64,000 nucleotides of DNA, taken from assembly GCF_014384785.1 (NCBI RefSeq), contig NZ_JACRSU010000001.1:1009545-1073544 (forward strand). The letters are read 5' to 3'. A program made the position numbers and the translations under genes. This DNA is from Congzhengia minquanensis (GTDB taxonomy: Bacteria > Bacillota > Clostridia > UBA1381 > UBA9506). The notes under the pieces were generated by a model, which saw only the letters and a program-made list of their open reading frames with translations, had not been told where the DNA came from and searched no databases. Below, piece by piece: positions 52,795-61,842 of this stretch. The stretch's first letter is position 1; each line of letters opens with the position of its first letter.

Positions 52795-53091
52795 ATGCGA
52801 ACAGGACTGACAAAAGCACAAAAGACCACCGAAATTATCTTTGATGAAACCGGCAATCCCGTTTTTATCCGTACACACAACACCAATCTGAAGAAACGGC
52901 TGACCGCTTATGCGGAGCAGTATCCCGATTTTTGCAAGCTGACTGAGGATGATGCAGAAATCGGTTGTAAGGCTTTTGAAATTCAAAAGGGTCGCTTCTC
53001 TATTCGGTTGACTGCCCCATACAGCGAGGAACGCCGCCAAGCGGCAAGCGAATGGGCGAAGAAGAACGGGATAGCGATAAATTGTGGTTGA
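52795..53091 (+). CDS. Hypothetical protein of the mobilizable element
   Basis: Ninety-eight residues, no recognised domain, mixed alpha/beta with charged N-terminus. AAAGGAG precedes the ATG at 52795; the longer in-frame reading from 52681 lacks a ribosome-binding site. It lies between the excisionase-like and XRE genes. Function unknown. Confidence 0.55.
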   Translation: MRTGLTKAQKTTEIIFDETGNPVFIRTHNTNLKKRLTAYAEQYPDFCKLTEDDAEIGCKAFEIQKGRFSIRLTAPYSEERRQAASEWAKKNGIAINCG

Positions 53092-53115
53092 TTGGATAAA
53101 ATATAACTGTCTTGT

Positions 53116-53167
53116 TTCTTGCAATTTACAAGAATATCTTGATTTTTGACATTTTCTGTGCTATAAT
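53116..53167 (+). promoter_or_regulatory. Promoter and candidate operator of the cargo operon
   Basis: TTGATT (53139-53144), 17-base spacer, TATAAT (53162-53167) with extended -10 TG. Just upstream, TTCTTG-N7-CAAGAA (53116-53134) is an inverted repeat suited to the XRE protein encoded downstream. Confidence 0.7.
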
Positions 53168-53223
53168 TAGTGTAGATTATTTTCTGCAATGGTAAGCCGC
53201 AAGACTGAAACGGAGGTTGTTGT

Positions 53224-53436
53224 ATGGCGGTCAATTACAATAAACTTTGGAAGATGATGATTGATAAAAATATGAGTAAAACAGAGCTAACACATCTTGC
53301 GGGAATCAGTACAAATGCAATGGCAAAGCTTGGAAAGAATGAAGATGTCCGAGTAAATATTCTGGAAAAGTTGTGTACCTCTCTTGATTGCAAACTGGAC
53401 GATATTGTTGAGTTTGTGCCGGACTCAAGAGAATAA
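53224..53436 (+). CDS. Small XRE/Cro-type regulator
   Basis: Seventy-residue single-domain helix-turn-helix protein (MSKTELTHLAGISTNAMAKL with a short helical tail). This is the HTH_26-type Cro-like form. CGGAGG precedes the ATG. It is the first gene of the cargo operon, likely autoregulating it through the palindrome at 53116-53134. Confidence 0.85.
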   Translation: MAVNYNKLWKMMIDKNMSKTELTHLAGISTNAMAKLGKNEDVRVNILEKLCTSLDCKLDDIVEFVPDSRE

Positions 53437-53471
53437 AGCTTCCTACAAAACCAGAGAAAGGATTCGATGCT

Positions 53472-55865
53472 ATGTCGTTCAGTCCGAATTTATATAAACA
53501 CGAATTAGATCAGAAAGCGTTTGATGCACTTAGCATTTTCCCGAAATTTGCTAAGTTGCGGGAATCATATATCGCCAATGTGGATGAGAAAGCAGCTAAA
53601 ATCAATTTTCTGTCTTCTGCAATCAGACTGAGCGAAAATCAATTCCCCGAAATATATAATTTGCTTCCTCCTATATGCGAGAAGTTGGGAATAGATGTTC
53701 CCGAACTGTATTATATAAAGTACAAAAAGATGAATGCCGCTACGGGCGGTAGCACAAGCCCCTATATTTTCGTTACATCGGAATTGGTTGAGAAAATACC
53801 CGTCGAGCTGATTGCCACAGTGCTTGCACATGAATGTGGGCATATCGCCTGTCAGCATTATCTTTATCATTCCATGGCGAGTCAGCTGATTGATGGTATT
53901 GACAACAGCCCCTTATCCAGAATACCTGCTATCAGAAAATACCTTACTCCCACTTTGGTACGAGCCTTGTTGTTTTGGGATCGGTGCAGCGAGCTATCTG
54001 CTGACCGAGCCGCCGTTCTATGTGATGGCACAGCAGATAAAACAATAGATGTTCTTTTGAAACTTCACGGGTACGAAAATATCAATCGTGCAGAATTTCT
54101 GAAACAGGCTATGGATTTGAAGGCATTTGTAAATGATTCAAAGTCCAATAAGCTCATGGAGCAAATGCTAACACAGGATGAGAGTCACCCCAGATTGGCG
54201 ACCCGTGCCTATGAAAGCCACGGATGGGCAAATACAGAGCAATTCCAAAGAATCCTTGATGGCACATACACTGTTGAGGAAAAGAATAGAACAGAAAATC
54301 AACCGCAGGAACAGGAAGTTGTCGCCGCTGAATTGGTTGCAGAATCGGCAAATCCGCAGCAAGCCGCAGACATTGATGCTCTCAATAATGCGCTTCGTAA
54401 GGTAAACTGCGAATTGGAAAAATATACCAGCAAAACTGACAAAGGGGATTATGCTTTTGCCGTGTTTAGTGGGATTATGGCAGGAGCGATAGATGCGTTA
54501 TTTGTTGGCGAAACAATCATTACGGATGGGGATGTTGCGCTCTCACATCAGCAGGTCAACAATTTTATTCAAGAATATGCCAATGCACGGGGCTTTGACC
54601 GTGAACGTTTGAAAGATGCTATTGGAGATCTCGAAAAAGCGTTTAAGGTAGCGCAGGACAATGTTTGGAAAGGTGCCGGAATAGGTGTTTCTGCAAAAAA
54701 TCACCATCTGGCTGATCTGGCACATCATCCTACTCCGCTGGGGCTTGTTTCTTCCGTAATTGTTCAATTTCTGAGGATCGGAACATTCGTAAACAAAGAT
54801 GGCGAGTGGCACTTTGCCCTTGTCGAAACATCGGCAAAAGACATTGTTGAAATCCTTACCCCGGCTGTAATCACCGGCATATTGAATTGGCTGGTGTTTA
54901 TTGCAACAAAAAAATATGAACAGGACGAGGTTAAAGAAATTCCTGCCGCACTCCGTAAGCTTGCTCATTTGGTGGCATCAACACCGATGATTATCGAACT
55001 TGCCAAGTGCGCAGATAATTGGTTTGGGCATTTGGTGAGTGACATGGGCGGCTCCAAGAATACTGCTGGTGGAGGCATGGGTATTCCGGGCGTGTTCATT
55101 TCTCTCTTGTACGAATTTGCCTCGCTGCCGATCATGCGGAACACTGGGCTGCCGATGTTTGTCAATGAACTTTACGAAAAGCAAAAAATTGATCTTCGCC
55201 ATGAAATTCCTCTTTATAAAGCGGCGGGCAAACAAGCCATCCCCGTAGCTTTCAATGAGATTTATGTTCGCATCGGTTATTTTGTTTCCCATCTGGCGGC
55301 TGAACTCGCAGAACACGGAAGTGATGTTGCGAAGATCAACTGGAACAATGTGGTTCCTTTCCGCAACCGAACCGTTGACCGTATGCTTGCGGTTGCCAGT
55401 ATGACATTTACCGTTGCAGATACGGCAGATGCGGCGGTACACGCAGCGATTGAATCTGGCGGGAACTGGGTGCTGTTTTCCGGACGCTTTGTTACAAGGT
55501 TTAACTATGTCGGTGCCGGCAGAGCTGCTGTTGCCATTGTCAAGGAAATCTCAAATGAGCGAAAAGAAACGCAGCTTATCCATGAAAAGATGATCCTGTC
55601 CGAAGCGAAAGCTGCTGTTTTCTTGGGCCAGCTCCAGCAATTTAAGGAGCAGCTTGAAGAAAAGGTTTCTCAGTATTTTGCAGAGGATATAGAAGCGTTT
55701 ATGTGCGGCTTTGACTTTATGAATCAAGGTATTGCATCCAGCGATTCTGATCTGGTGATAAAAGGCAATGTTGTAATACAAAGAGTTCTCGGCAGAGAGC
55801 CGCAATTTGCAAATCAAAAGGAATTTGACGACTTGATGGAGTCTGATATTCCTCTTGTACTATGA
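53472..55865 (+). CDS. M48 metallopeptidase fused to a large unknown domain
   Basis: 797 residues. The first 260 carry an M48-type zinc peptidase domain: HECGH at 120-124 and the third ligand in ELSAD (about 174-178). Residues about 265-300 are a Gln/Glu/Ala linker. The rest is a large domain containing a histidine/aspartate-rich HHLADLAHHPTP near 410, hydrophobic segments (VITGILNWLVFIA near 475) and GMGIPGVFISLLYE, which is not recognised. The peptidase part has no membrane helices, unlike HtpX. It heads a three-gene run with TerB-like and glycine-zipper proteins. A defence or stress role is suggested by context only. Confidence 0.75.
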   Translation: MSFSPNLYKHELDQKAFDALSIFPKFAKLRESYIANVDEKAAKINFLSSAIRLSENQFPEIYNLLPPICEKLGIDVPELYYIKYKKMNAATGGSTSPYIFVTSELVEKIPVELIATVLAHECGHIACQHYLYHSMASQLIDGIDNSPLSRIPAIRKYLTPTLVRALLFWDRCSELSADRAAVLCDGTADKTIDVLLKLHGYENINRAEFLKQAMDLKAFVNDSKSNKLMEQMLTQDESHPRLATRAYESHGWANTEQFQRILDGTYTVEEKNRTENQPQEQEVVAAELVAESANPQQAADIDALNNALRKVNCELEKYTSKTDKGDYAFAVFSGIMAGAIDALFVGETIITDGDVALSHQQVNNFIQEYANARGFDRERLKDAIGDLEKAFKVAQDNVWKGAGIGVSAKNHHLADLAHHPTPLGLVSSVIVQFLRIGTFVNKDGEWHFALVETSAKDIVEILTPAVITGILNWLVFIATKKYEQDEVKEIPAALRKLAHLVASTPMIIELAKCADNWFGHLVSDMGGSKNTAGGGMGIPGVFISLLYEFASLPIMRNTGLPMFVNELYEKQKIDLRHEIPLYKAAGKQAIPVAFNEIYVRIGYFVSHLAAELAEHGSDVAKINWNNVVPFRNRTVDRMLAVASMTFTVADTADAAVHAAIESGGNWVLFSGRFVTRFNYVGAGRAAVAIVKEISNERKETQLIHEKMILSEAKAAVFLGQLQQFKEQLEEKVSQYFAEDIEAFMCGFDFMNQGIASSDSDLVIKGNVVIQRVLGREPQFANQKEFDDLMESDIPLVL

Positions 55866-55881
55866 TCCGGGAGGGACGGTT

Positions 55882-56634
55882 ATGGCTATAAAAGATTTTG
55901 GCAAGGGATTAAAAAGTTCTTTGCACGATGCCGTAGATACAGTCAAGGCAAAGGCGAAAGAAGTTGAGCTTCCCGACATTAAGGAAACAGGCGAAAAAAC
56001 ATCGGAGCGCATAAAAAGCCTTTTCAAAAAGGCCGAAGAGGACAAGCCTTCTGTCGAGGTGACTTCGCCGCCGCAAACTATTACAAGCATCTCAACCCAC
56101 TCTGCGATTAAGCTCATATACTTCCTTATGGCGGCAGATGGAGAGATATATCACATGGAAGAAGAAAAATTTGATTTGATTGGCATGGAGCTTGACCCGG
56201 ATTTCTCTAAATCCAAGGAGCAGATCATCCAGGAGTGCCAAGCTGCTTTGGACAAGGTTATAGACCCGGAAGATTATTACGATGCACTTCAAGACGGTGC
56301 AGAAGAAGCTCTGCTTTCTTCTCATAAAACGGAGGGGGCATCCATTTCTCCAAAACACCTTGTATGGAATCTTTTGTCGGTTGCCTACAGCGATGAAAAG
56401 TATAATGATGCCGAAAGAAGATTTCTGAAATATGTTGTTAGGAAACTCAACATTGATAAAGCGGTGTTCCTCGAAATGGAGAGCAGTATGTTGACACTCA
56501 TGGATATTGAGCGAGAGTTGGCGTGGATTAAAACTACCAACAGACCGTATCTCACGATTGAAGCCATGGTCAATGAACTTGCGGATAGAAAGAATGTCAT
56601 TTTTGAAAGTGTTTTAGATCTTATAGCATTGTAA
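55882..56634 (+). CDS. TerB-like protein
   Basis: 250 residues. After a charged N-terminal helical region (1-70), residues 75-200 contain two TerB-type acidic loops: MAADGEIYHMEEEKF near 83-97 and AYSDEKYNDAERRF near 172-185, both with Asp/Glu metal-ligand spacing. TerB domains are linked to tellurite resistance and stress or phage-response systems. Sixteen bases after the peptidase gene and 12 before the next, so one operon. The ATG at 55882 is supported by GGGAGG-like bases. Confidence 0.75.
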   Translation: MAIKDFGKGLKSSLHDAVDTVKAKAKEVELPDIKETGEKTSERIKSLFKKAEEDKPSVEVTSPPQTITSISTHSAIKLIYFLMAADGEIYHMEEEKFDLIGMELDPDFSKSKEQIIQECQAALDKVIDPEDYYDALQDGAEEALLSSHKTEGASISPKHLVWNLLSVAYSDEKYNDAERRFLKYVVRKLNIDKAVFLEMESSMLTLMDIERELAWIKTTNRPYLTIEAMVNELADRKNVIFESVLDLIAL

Positions 56635-56646
56635 GGAGGACGCAAT

Positions 56647-57660
56647 ATGCCGTTGCCATTACTGTTTATCGGCATTGCCGCAGCAACAGGCGGGCTTGGT
56701 GTTGGAAAGACCATTAAAGCCGGAATTGATGCGAACAATGCGAAGAAAATCAATAAGAATGCGAATGAAATAGTGGAAGCCTCTACCGAGTGGCTTAACG
56801 CTCAGAGAATGGCTTGCGGAAATTCTCTGCGTCAGCTCGGTGAAGAAAAACTATTTATTCTTAACAGTAGCATTACAGGATTTCTTGATACATTTACGAA
56901 AATTAAAAATGTTGACTTTCGTGAGTCTGAGGGATTAGAAGAACTGAAAAAGCTCCATGTTGATGAGAAAGAATTTGTGGAACTGAAATCTATGGTGAGC
57001 TTTGCGGGATCACTTGCAGGAGGCGCAGTAGCGGGAACTGCCGGTGGAGCATTGGCTGCCTTTGGCGCATACGGTGTAGCGCAGGCACTTGCCTGTGCAT
57101 CTACAGGAACAGCGATTGCTTCTTTAAGTGGGGCTGCCGCCACCAATGCTACCTTGGCATTTTTCGGTGGAGGGTCGCTTGCTGCCGGAGGACTTGGTAT
57201 GGCAGGAGGTACAGCAGTCCTCGGTGGGCTTGTTGCCGGTCCCGCACTTATGGTTATGGGATTTGTAGCAGGTCATGCCGCAAAGAAAGACCTTGAAAAA
57301 GCTTATACGAATAAAGCAGAGGCGTTGCAAATTGCATCTCAGCTTAACACGGCATCTTTGCAATGCGAAACCATCCGCAGACGAACTTATATGTTCTACA
57401 ATCTGCTTGCACGACTTGACACCTACTTTCTCCCCATGATCTATAAAATGGAGGATATTTTCCAAGCAGAGGGTGATGACTACAAGCAATATAGCGCAGA
57501 GTCCAGAAAAGTGATTGCTTCTTGTGCAAGTACTGCCGTATCTATCAAATCCGTGCTGGACACGCCCATTTTGACAGATGATGGTCTGCTCACAGATGAG
57601 TCCGAAGCAACAGCAACAAATATCGAAGGATTCTTGCAGAACATGAGAATCAACATCTGA
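56647..57660 (+). CDS. Glycine-zipper membrane protein
   Basis: 337 residues. A hydrophobic N-terminal segment (PLLFIGIAAATGGLGVG) is followed by helical coils (20-110), then a long stretch (about 114-215) made of Gly/Ala repeats such as GSLAGGAVAGTAGG, FGAYGVAQAL, FFGGGSLAAGGLGMAGG and LVAGPALMVMGFVAGHAA. These alternate Gly/Ala patterns are typical of glycine-zipper membrane or pore-forming segments. The C-terminal 110 residues are helical. As the last gene of the operon with a protease and TerB partner it could be the effector. That is inference. Confidence 0.7.
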   Translation: MPLPLLFIGIAAATGGLGVGKTIKAGIDANNAKKINKNANEIVEASTEWLNAQRMACGNSLRQLGEEKLFILNSSITGFLDTFTKIKNVDFRESEGLEELKKLHVDEKEFVELKSMVSFAGSLAGGAVAGTAGGALAAFGAYGVAQALACASTGTAIASLSGAAATNATLAFFGGGSLAAGGLGMAGGTAVLGGLVAGPALMVMGFVAGHAAKKDLEKAYTNKAEALQIASQLNTASLQCETIRRRTYMFYNLLARLDTYFLPMIYKMEDIFQAEGDDYKQYSAESRKVIASCASTAVSIKSVLDTPILTDDGLLTDESEATATNIEGFLQNMRINI

Positions 57661-57968
57661 TTAACAGTCACGAAAATCCCTTTGGAACAAAGGGCGCACT
57701 TCTATACCGGGTCATGCCCGGTATGTGCGCTCTGCGAGGCAGACAGCCCAGACACTCGAAGTCTGGGCTGTTTTGCGTCACTCCGTTCCGAACAAGCGGG
57801 CTGCACCCTCTTGCGATGCTTCGCATCTATCACCTGCGCACCAGCCGCCGTGAAGCAGTTTTGACAAACTGCTCCCCGTCGGCAGGTCTTAAAAACATAT
57901 ACCGAAACCTTTTACATACCGATTGCTCATCCGGGCAGTCGGTACTTTTATTTGAAGGAGGAAAGCCT
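57661..57968. other. Candidate oriT region upstream of the mobilization genes
   Basis: This 308-base gap has no gene. It holds several stem-loops: GCGCAC-TTCT-ATACCGGG with CCCGGTAT-GTGCGC (57694-57730), the operon terminator, AGCAGTTT/AAACTGCT (57854-57873) and TACCGATTGC/GCAGTCGGTA (57917-57944) just before the DUF3847 gene. The position next to a relaxase operon and the cluster of hairpins make it the best oriT candidate; the nic site is not identified. Confidence 0.5.
57744..57775 (+). terminator. Terminator of the cargo operon
   Basis: CAGCCCAGAC (57744-57753) pairs with GTCTGGGCTG (57761-57770), followed by TTTTG. Confidence 0.85.
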
Positions 57969-58286
57969 ATGTCCAAGAAGAAAACCATTCCCGAACTGGA
58001 AGCTGAAAAGACAGCAGCCGAGCAGAAGATCGAACAGCTCAGGCATCAGAACGAACGGCTGGACAACCGCATCCGGTATCTGAACAAGGGCGACCGCAGT
58101 AAGCGCACCCATCGGCTCTGCTCCCGTATGGGGTATATCGAGCATTGTGCCCCCGAACTGCAAACGCTGACCGAAACCGAGTTCTACGATTTATTTGAAC
58201 ATCTGCTCCGTCAGCCGGATGTGCGTAAAGCCATTGAGAGAGCCGTACACAGCCACAACAGCCGTATCAATCGAGGAGGTGAATAA
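57969..58286 (+). CDS. DUF3847-family mobilization accessory protein
   Basis: 105 residues. An N-terminal coiled coil rich in Glu/Lys/Gln (IPELEAEKTAAEQKIEQL) is followed by RIRYLNKGDRSKRTHRLCSR (in parts) and a helical C-terminus. DUF3847 proteins accompany MobA/MobL relaxases and likely assist at oriT. AAGGAGG precedes the ATG at 57969. The relaxase ribosome-binding site GGAGG lies inside its 3' end. Confidence 0.85.
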   Translation: MSKKKTIPELEAEKTAAEQKIEQLRHQNERLDNRIRYLNKGDRSKRTHRLCSRMGYIEHCAPELQTLTETEFYDLFEHLLRQPDVRKAIERAVHSHNSRINRGGE

Positions 58287-58287
58287 C

Positions 58288-59511
58288 CTGTCCCTATACC
58301 ATTTCCATGTTTTCCAAATCAAGCGCAGCAAAGGACAGTCTGCCATTGCTGCCGCTGCCTATCGTGCGGGAGAAAAGCTGCACAGCAATTACTACGGCGA
58401 GGATGCGGACTACACCAAAAAGGGCGGCGTGATTTGCTCGGAGATTCTGCTGCCGCCCCATGCGCCCAAAGAATTTGCAGACCGTGAAACTTTATGGAAC
58501 GCCGTTGAAAAAATCGAGCAGCACCCGAAAGCACAGCTCGCATACAGCTTTGACATTGCCTTGCAGAACGAGTTTTCTATGGAAGAAAACATCGACCTTG
58601 CAAGGCAGTTTTTACTGGATGAGTTTGTGAGCCGGGGCATGACGGTAGACTTCGCTGTTCACTCGCCAGATAAAGAGGACGGCGGCATTGCCAATCCCCA
58701 TTTCCATTTTCTCTGCCCCATCCGACCGATCAACTCCGATAGCACATGGGGAACAAAACAGCGGCGGGAGTATGTGTTGGACGAAAACGGAAACCGTGTC
58801 CGTGACGATGCCGGTCACTATGTATTCAACGCCGTCCCTACTACCGATTGGGGCAGACCGGAAACCTTGGAGCATTGGCGGCAGGCATGGGCTGAACTGT
58901 GCAACGCTAAATTTGCGGAGAAGAATTTGGATTGCCGTATCGACCACCGCAGCTATGAACAGCAGGGCCTTGACATCGTTCCCACCATCCACGAAGGACC
59001 GGCTGTGCGTGAAATGGAAGCAAAAGGCATCCTCACCGACAAGGGTGAGCTGAACCGCTGGATTCGCCGTATCAACAGTATGCGAAAAAATATCGTTTCC
59101 ATGCTGAGTGAGCTGTTTGCTGCCATCCGTGAGATTAACCGTGAGCTGAAAGCACCGAAAGAACCTACCCTTACCAAACTGATTACCGACTACTACAGCG
59201 GACGCAACGCCGGTGCGTGGAGTGTTTACGCCAAGGTTGGCAATCTCAAAAATATGAGCCAGCTTGTAAACTATGTCCGAGAGAATAATCTGCGTACCGT
59301 TGCCGATCTGGAAGCAAGGGTATCTGACCAGCAGGAAAAGCTGGACGCACGATCTGCTTCCTGCAAATCGGTTGAAGCCAAAATAAAAGAAATATCTGAA
59401 CTTCTCCGGCAAGCACAGAATTATGCAGATACCAAACCCGTGTATGACGAGTGGTATCGCATCAAGTTCAAGGGCAAAAAAGACAAATTCAAGGGAGAAC
59501 ACGAAAGCTAG
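58288..59511 (+). CDS. MobA/MobL-family relaxase with in-frame amber codon
   Basis: Nicks oriT for mobilization. Residues 1-250 form the MobA/MobL domain: N-terminal LYHFHVFQIKRSKGQSA with AAYRAG, the HUH motif NPHFHFLC near 130, and IDHRSYEQQG near 215. The product stops at a TAG (59509-59511) after 407 residues. The frame continues without a stop for another 83 codons to TAA at 59763, with helical sequence like the usual family C-terminus. The start is likely a CTG at 58288, eight bases after GGAGG; no ATG fits. Confidence 0.82.
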   Translation: MSLYHFHVFQIKRSKGQSAIAAAAYRAGEKLHSNYYGEDADYTKKGGVICSEILLPPHAPKEFADRETLWNAVEKIEQHPKAQLAYSFDIALQNEFSMEENIDLARQFLLDEFVSRGMTVDFAVHSPDKEDGGIANPHFHFLCPIRPINSDSTWGTKQRREYVLDENGNRVRDDAGHYVFNAVPTTDWGRPETLEHWRQAWAELCNAKFAEKNLDCRIDHRSYEQQGLDIVPTIHEGPAVREMEAKGILTDKGELNRWIRRINSMRKNIVSMLSELFAAIREINRELKAPKEPTLTKLITDYYSGRNAGAWSVYAKVGNLKNMSQLVNYVRENNLRTVADLEARVSDQQEKLDARSASCKSVEAKIKEISELLRQAQNYADTKPVYDEWYRIKFKGKKDKFKGEHES

Positions 59512-59763
59512 CTTCGCAAATATTACGCCGCCGAGCGCAAGCTGAAACCGCACTTCCACGATGGGAAGCTGCCGCTGACGAAGTGGCGAAAAGAGGTTGC
59601 GGAACTGGAAAGCGAATACGCATCCCAGCAAAAAGCAATGGATGCGCTCCGTGACGGTGTCCGCAATCTTCGTCAAGTAACCCTTGCAGTCAAAGGTGCC
59701 ACAAACGAAAAGCAGCAGCTTCACGAACAGAGCAAAACCCGCCACCACGAAAATGAACTTTAA
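59509..59763 (+). pseudogene. C-terminal remnant of the relaxase beyond the amber codon
   Basis: In the relaxase frame, after TAG, the reading LRKYYAAERKLKPHFHDG continues through coiled-coil sequence to TAA at 59761-59763. It has no start site of its own, so it is produced only by readthrough, suppression or reversion of the TAG. Confidence 0.75.
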
Positions 59764-59774
59764 GGAGGAATTGC

Positions 59775-60041
59775 ATGACCAACGAATTTACCACAGCATA
59801 CGAACCCATCGACCTTTGCGCCTGTTTTGATATGCTCTATTTTCCACCGGAAGATTTTTTGGAGGAATGCCGCATCTACTGGCTCAATCATAACCCGTTC
59901 CACGGTACGATTGAGCGCCGCATCGGTAATACCTGGTTTACCATCGAAACCGAGTGTGCCGGAACCGAGAAACTGACCGATAAGGTCAGGCGGCTCATTT
60001 TTTCTGACAAAAATCTTGGGAAAGGGGGCTGTTGTTCATGA
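59775..60041 (+). CDS. Small conserved protein before the recombinase
   Basis: Eighty-eight residues. The pattern FHGTIERRIGNTWFTIETECAG resembles small proteins encoded next to recombinases in clostridial elements. AAGGAGG precedes the ATG; its start is 11 bases after the relaxase remnant stop. Function unknown, perhaps regulatory. Confidence 0.68.
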   Translation: MTNEFTTAYEPIDLCACFDMLYFPPEDFLEECRIYWLNHNPFHGTIERRIGNTWFTIETECAGTEKLTDKVRRLIFSDKNLGKGGCCS

Positions 60042-60118
60042 CAGATACAAAAAGTTATGTTAATATAGAACCATGCACAACGGTTCTGTCGGCTGACCAA
60101 CAACCAAAGGAGGAAATT

Positions 60119-61801
60119 ATGTTGGATCAGCAGAAAATCACCATCATCTACTGCCGCCTGTCCGTGGAGGACATCAAGGATGACGCCAAAGACGGAAAGG
60201 GCAATTCCAAGGCAGATGAGTCGAATTCGATACAGAACCAAAAGGAACTGCTTCTTCGCTACGCAAAAGACCATGGCTACACGAATCTGAAAGTCCTGAT
60301 CGACGACGGTTATACGGGTACGAATTTCAACCGTCCGGGCGTGCAGGAGGGCTTCGAGCTTGTCAAGCAGGGGCTTGTGGGCTGCTGGCTGGTCAAGGAT
60401 ATGTCACGCTTCGGTCGTGACTATCTGACCGTCGGACAGTACACGGATATTATCTTCCCCAGCTATGATGTTCGCTTCATCGCCGTCACCGATGGCGTTG
60501 ACAGCGAACGGGGCGACAATGAGGGTTTTACCGCAATCCGCAATCTTTTCAACGAATGGTATCCCAGAGATACTTCAAAGAAAGTTCGTGCGGTGTTCCG
60601 TCAGAAAGGAACAAGCGGAAAGCACCTCGGTCAAGCGCCCTTCGGCTATATCGAAGACCCGAACAACCCCGGCTACTGGCTCGTCGATGAGGAGGCGGCA
60701 AAGGTGGTCAGACACATCTTTGCTCTTTGCATCGACGGAAACGGACCGTCAAGAATCGCAAGGATGCTTGAAAAGGAACAGGTGCTTACAGTCAAATCCT
60801 ACTATGCCATGAAGAAAGGCAAGCCCCTGCCGGAATTTCCGTACCGTTGGAATGACAATTCCGTGGTCGGTATTCTGGAACGGATCGAGTACACCGGCTG
60901 CACCTGCAATTTCAAGACCTACTCCAAATCCTTCAAGCTCAAAAAGAGACTGCCTAATGCCCCAGAGAATATGTATATTCTGGAGGACACGCAGGAAGCC
61001 ATCATCACCAAGGTACAATGGGACAGAGTACAGCAGCTTCGGCAAAACAAACGCCGCCCCGCAAAAGCGGAACGGCAGGGATTGTTCTCAGGTCTATTGT
61101 TCTGCGCCGACTGCGGCAACAAGCTCCATTTTGCCACCTGCAAGAGCTTTGAGGGAAAGCAGGATCACTATGTATGCTCCAGTTACAAGAGCAACAGAGG
61201 AACCTGCAGCGCACACTATATCCGTGAGGACACCCTGCGGGATTTGGTGCTGGAACGTATCCTTGCTGTGAACGCCTACATCCGCAGCGATGTGAATGGA
61301 TTCAAGGAAGAATGGCTCCGTTGCAGGCAAGAGGATTGGGAAGAAGGTATCCGTGAGGACAAACGGAGAGTAGCGGCCGCAAAGAAACGCTGTGCCGACC
61401 TCGATATTCTGATCTCCCATCTGTATGAAGATTTCGTCCTCGGCAATCTGCCTATGGAACGGTACAGGAAGATGAGCGCAGAGTACGAAGCGGAGCAAAA
61501 GCGGTTACAGGACGAAATCGCCATCAGAGAAGGATGGGTCGAAGAACAGGAGAATATGAGCCACGGCCTTGACGGCTTTGTGGAACTGGTCAACAAATAT
61601 GTTGACATGACGGAGCTGACACAGGCCATCGTAAATGAGTATATCCGAAAAATCGAAGTGTTTGCCTCGGACAAGTCCAGCGGCAAGCGCAAGCAGAAAA
61701 TCAAGATTTTTTGGAACTTCGTTGACGAGCTTGACCTCGAAATCTTCTCTCAGCCTATCGTCTATGAAAGAATTACGAAACAAATGCAGAAAACGGCGTG
61801 A
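60119..61801 (+). CDS. Large serine recombinase, TnpX/TndX-like
   Basis: Integrates and excises the mobilizable element. The 560-residue protein has catalytic Ser15 (IYCRLSVED), KDMSRFGRDYLTVGQY with the conserved arginines near 95, a recombinase domain, a zinc ribbon CADCGNKLHFATC near 330 and a helical C-terminus. The start at 60119 has AAAGGAGG; upstream in-frame ATGs at 60032 and 60038 would place the serine near residue 44 and have weaker sites. Only short hairpin follows before the right end of the element. Confidence 0.93.
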   Translation: MLDQQKITIIYCRLSVEDIKDDAKDGKGNSKADESNSIQNQKELLLRYAKDHGYTNLKVLIDDGYTGTNFNRPGVQEGFELVKQGLVGCWLVKDMSRFGRDYLTVGQYTDIIFPSYDVRFIAVTDGVDSERGDNEGFTAIRNLFNEWYPRDTSKKVRAVFRQKGTSGKHLGQAPFGYIEDPNNPGYWLVDEEAAKVVRHIFALCIDGNGPSRIARMLEKEQVLTVKSYYAMKKGKPLPEFPYRWNDNSVVGILERIEYTGCTCNFKTYSKSFKLKKRLPNAPENMYILEDTQEAIITKVQWDRVQQLRQNKRRPAKAERQGLFSGLLFCADCGNKLHFATCKSFEGKQDHYVCSSYKSNRGTCSAHYIREDTLRDLVLERILAVNAYIRSDVNGFKEEWLRCRQEDWEEGIREDKRRVAAAKKRCADLDILISHLYEDFVLGNLPMERYRKMSAEYEAEQKRLQDEIAIREGWVEEQENMSHGLDGFVELVNKYVDMTELTQAIVNEYIRKIEVFASDKSSGKRKQKIKIFWNFVDELDLEIFSQPIVYERITKQMQKTA

Positions 61802-61822
61802 CCTTCGGGTCACACCGTTCTC
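61793..61822 (+). terminator. Hairpin after the recombinase
   Basis: ACGG-c-GTGACC pairs with GGTCAC-a-CCGT around a TTCG loop (61793-61818). The U-tract is weak (TCTC), so it may be a processing or terminator hairpin. Confidence 0.6.
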
Positions 61823-61842
61823 TGGGACAAATAGTTACTTGT

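Noticed and set aside
53146..53167. TTGACA at 53146 as the -35 of the cargo operon
   Set aside because: The spacing to TATAAT is only 10 bases; TTGATT at 53139 gives 17.
57682..57864. Short open frames in the gap before the mobilization genes
   Set aside because: They run through perfect hairpins and a terminator and lack ribosome-binding sites.
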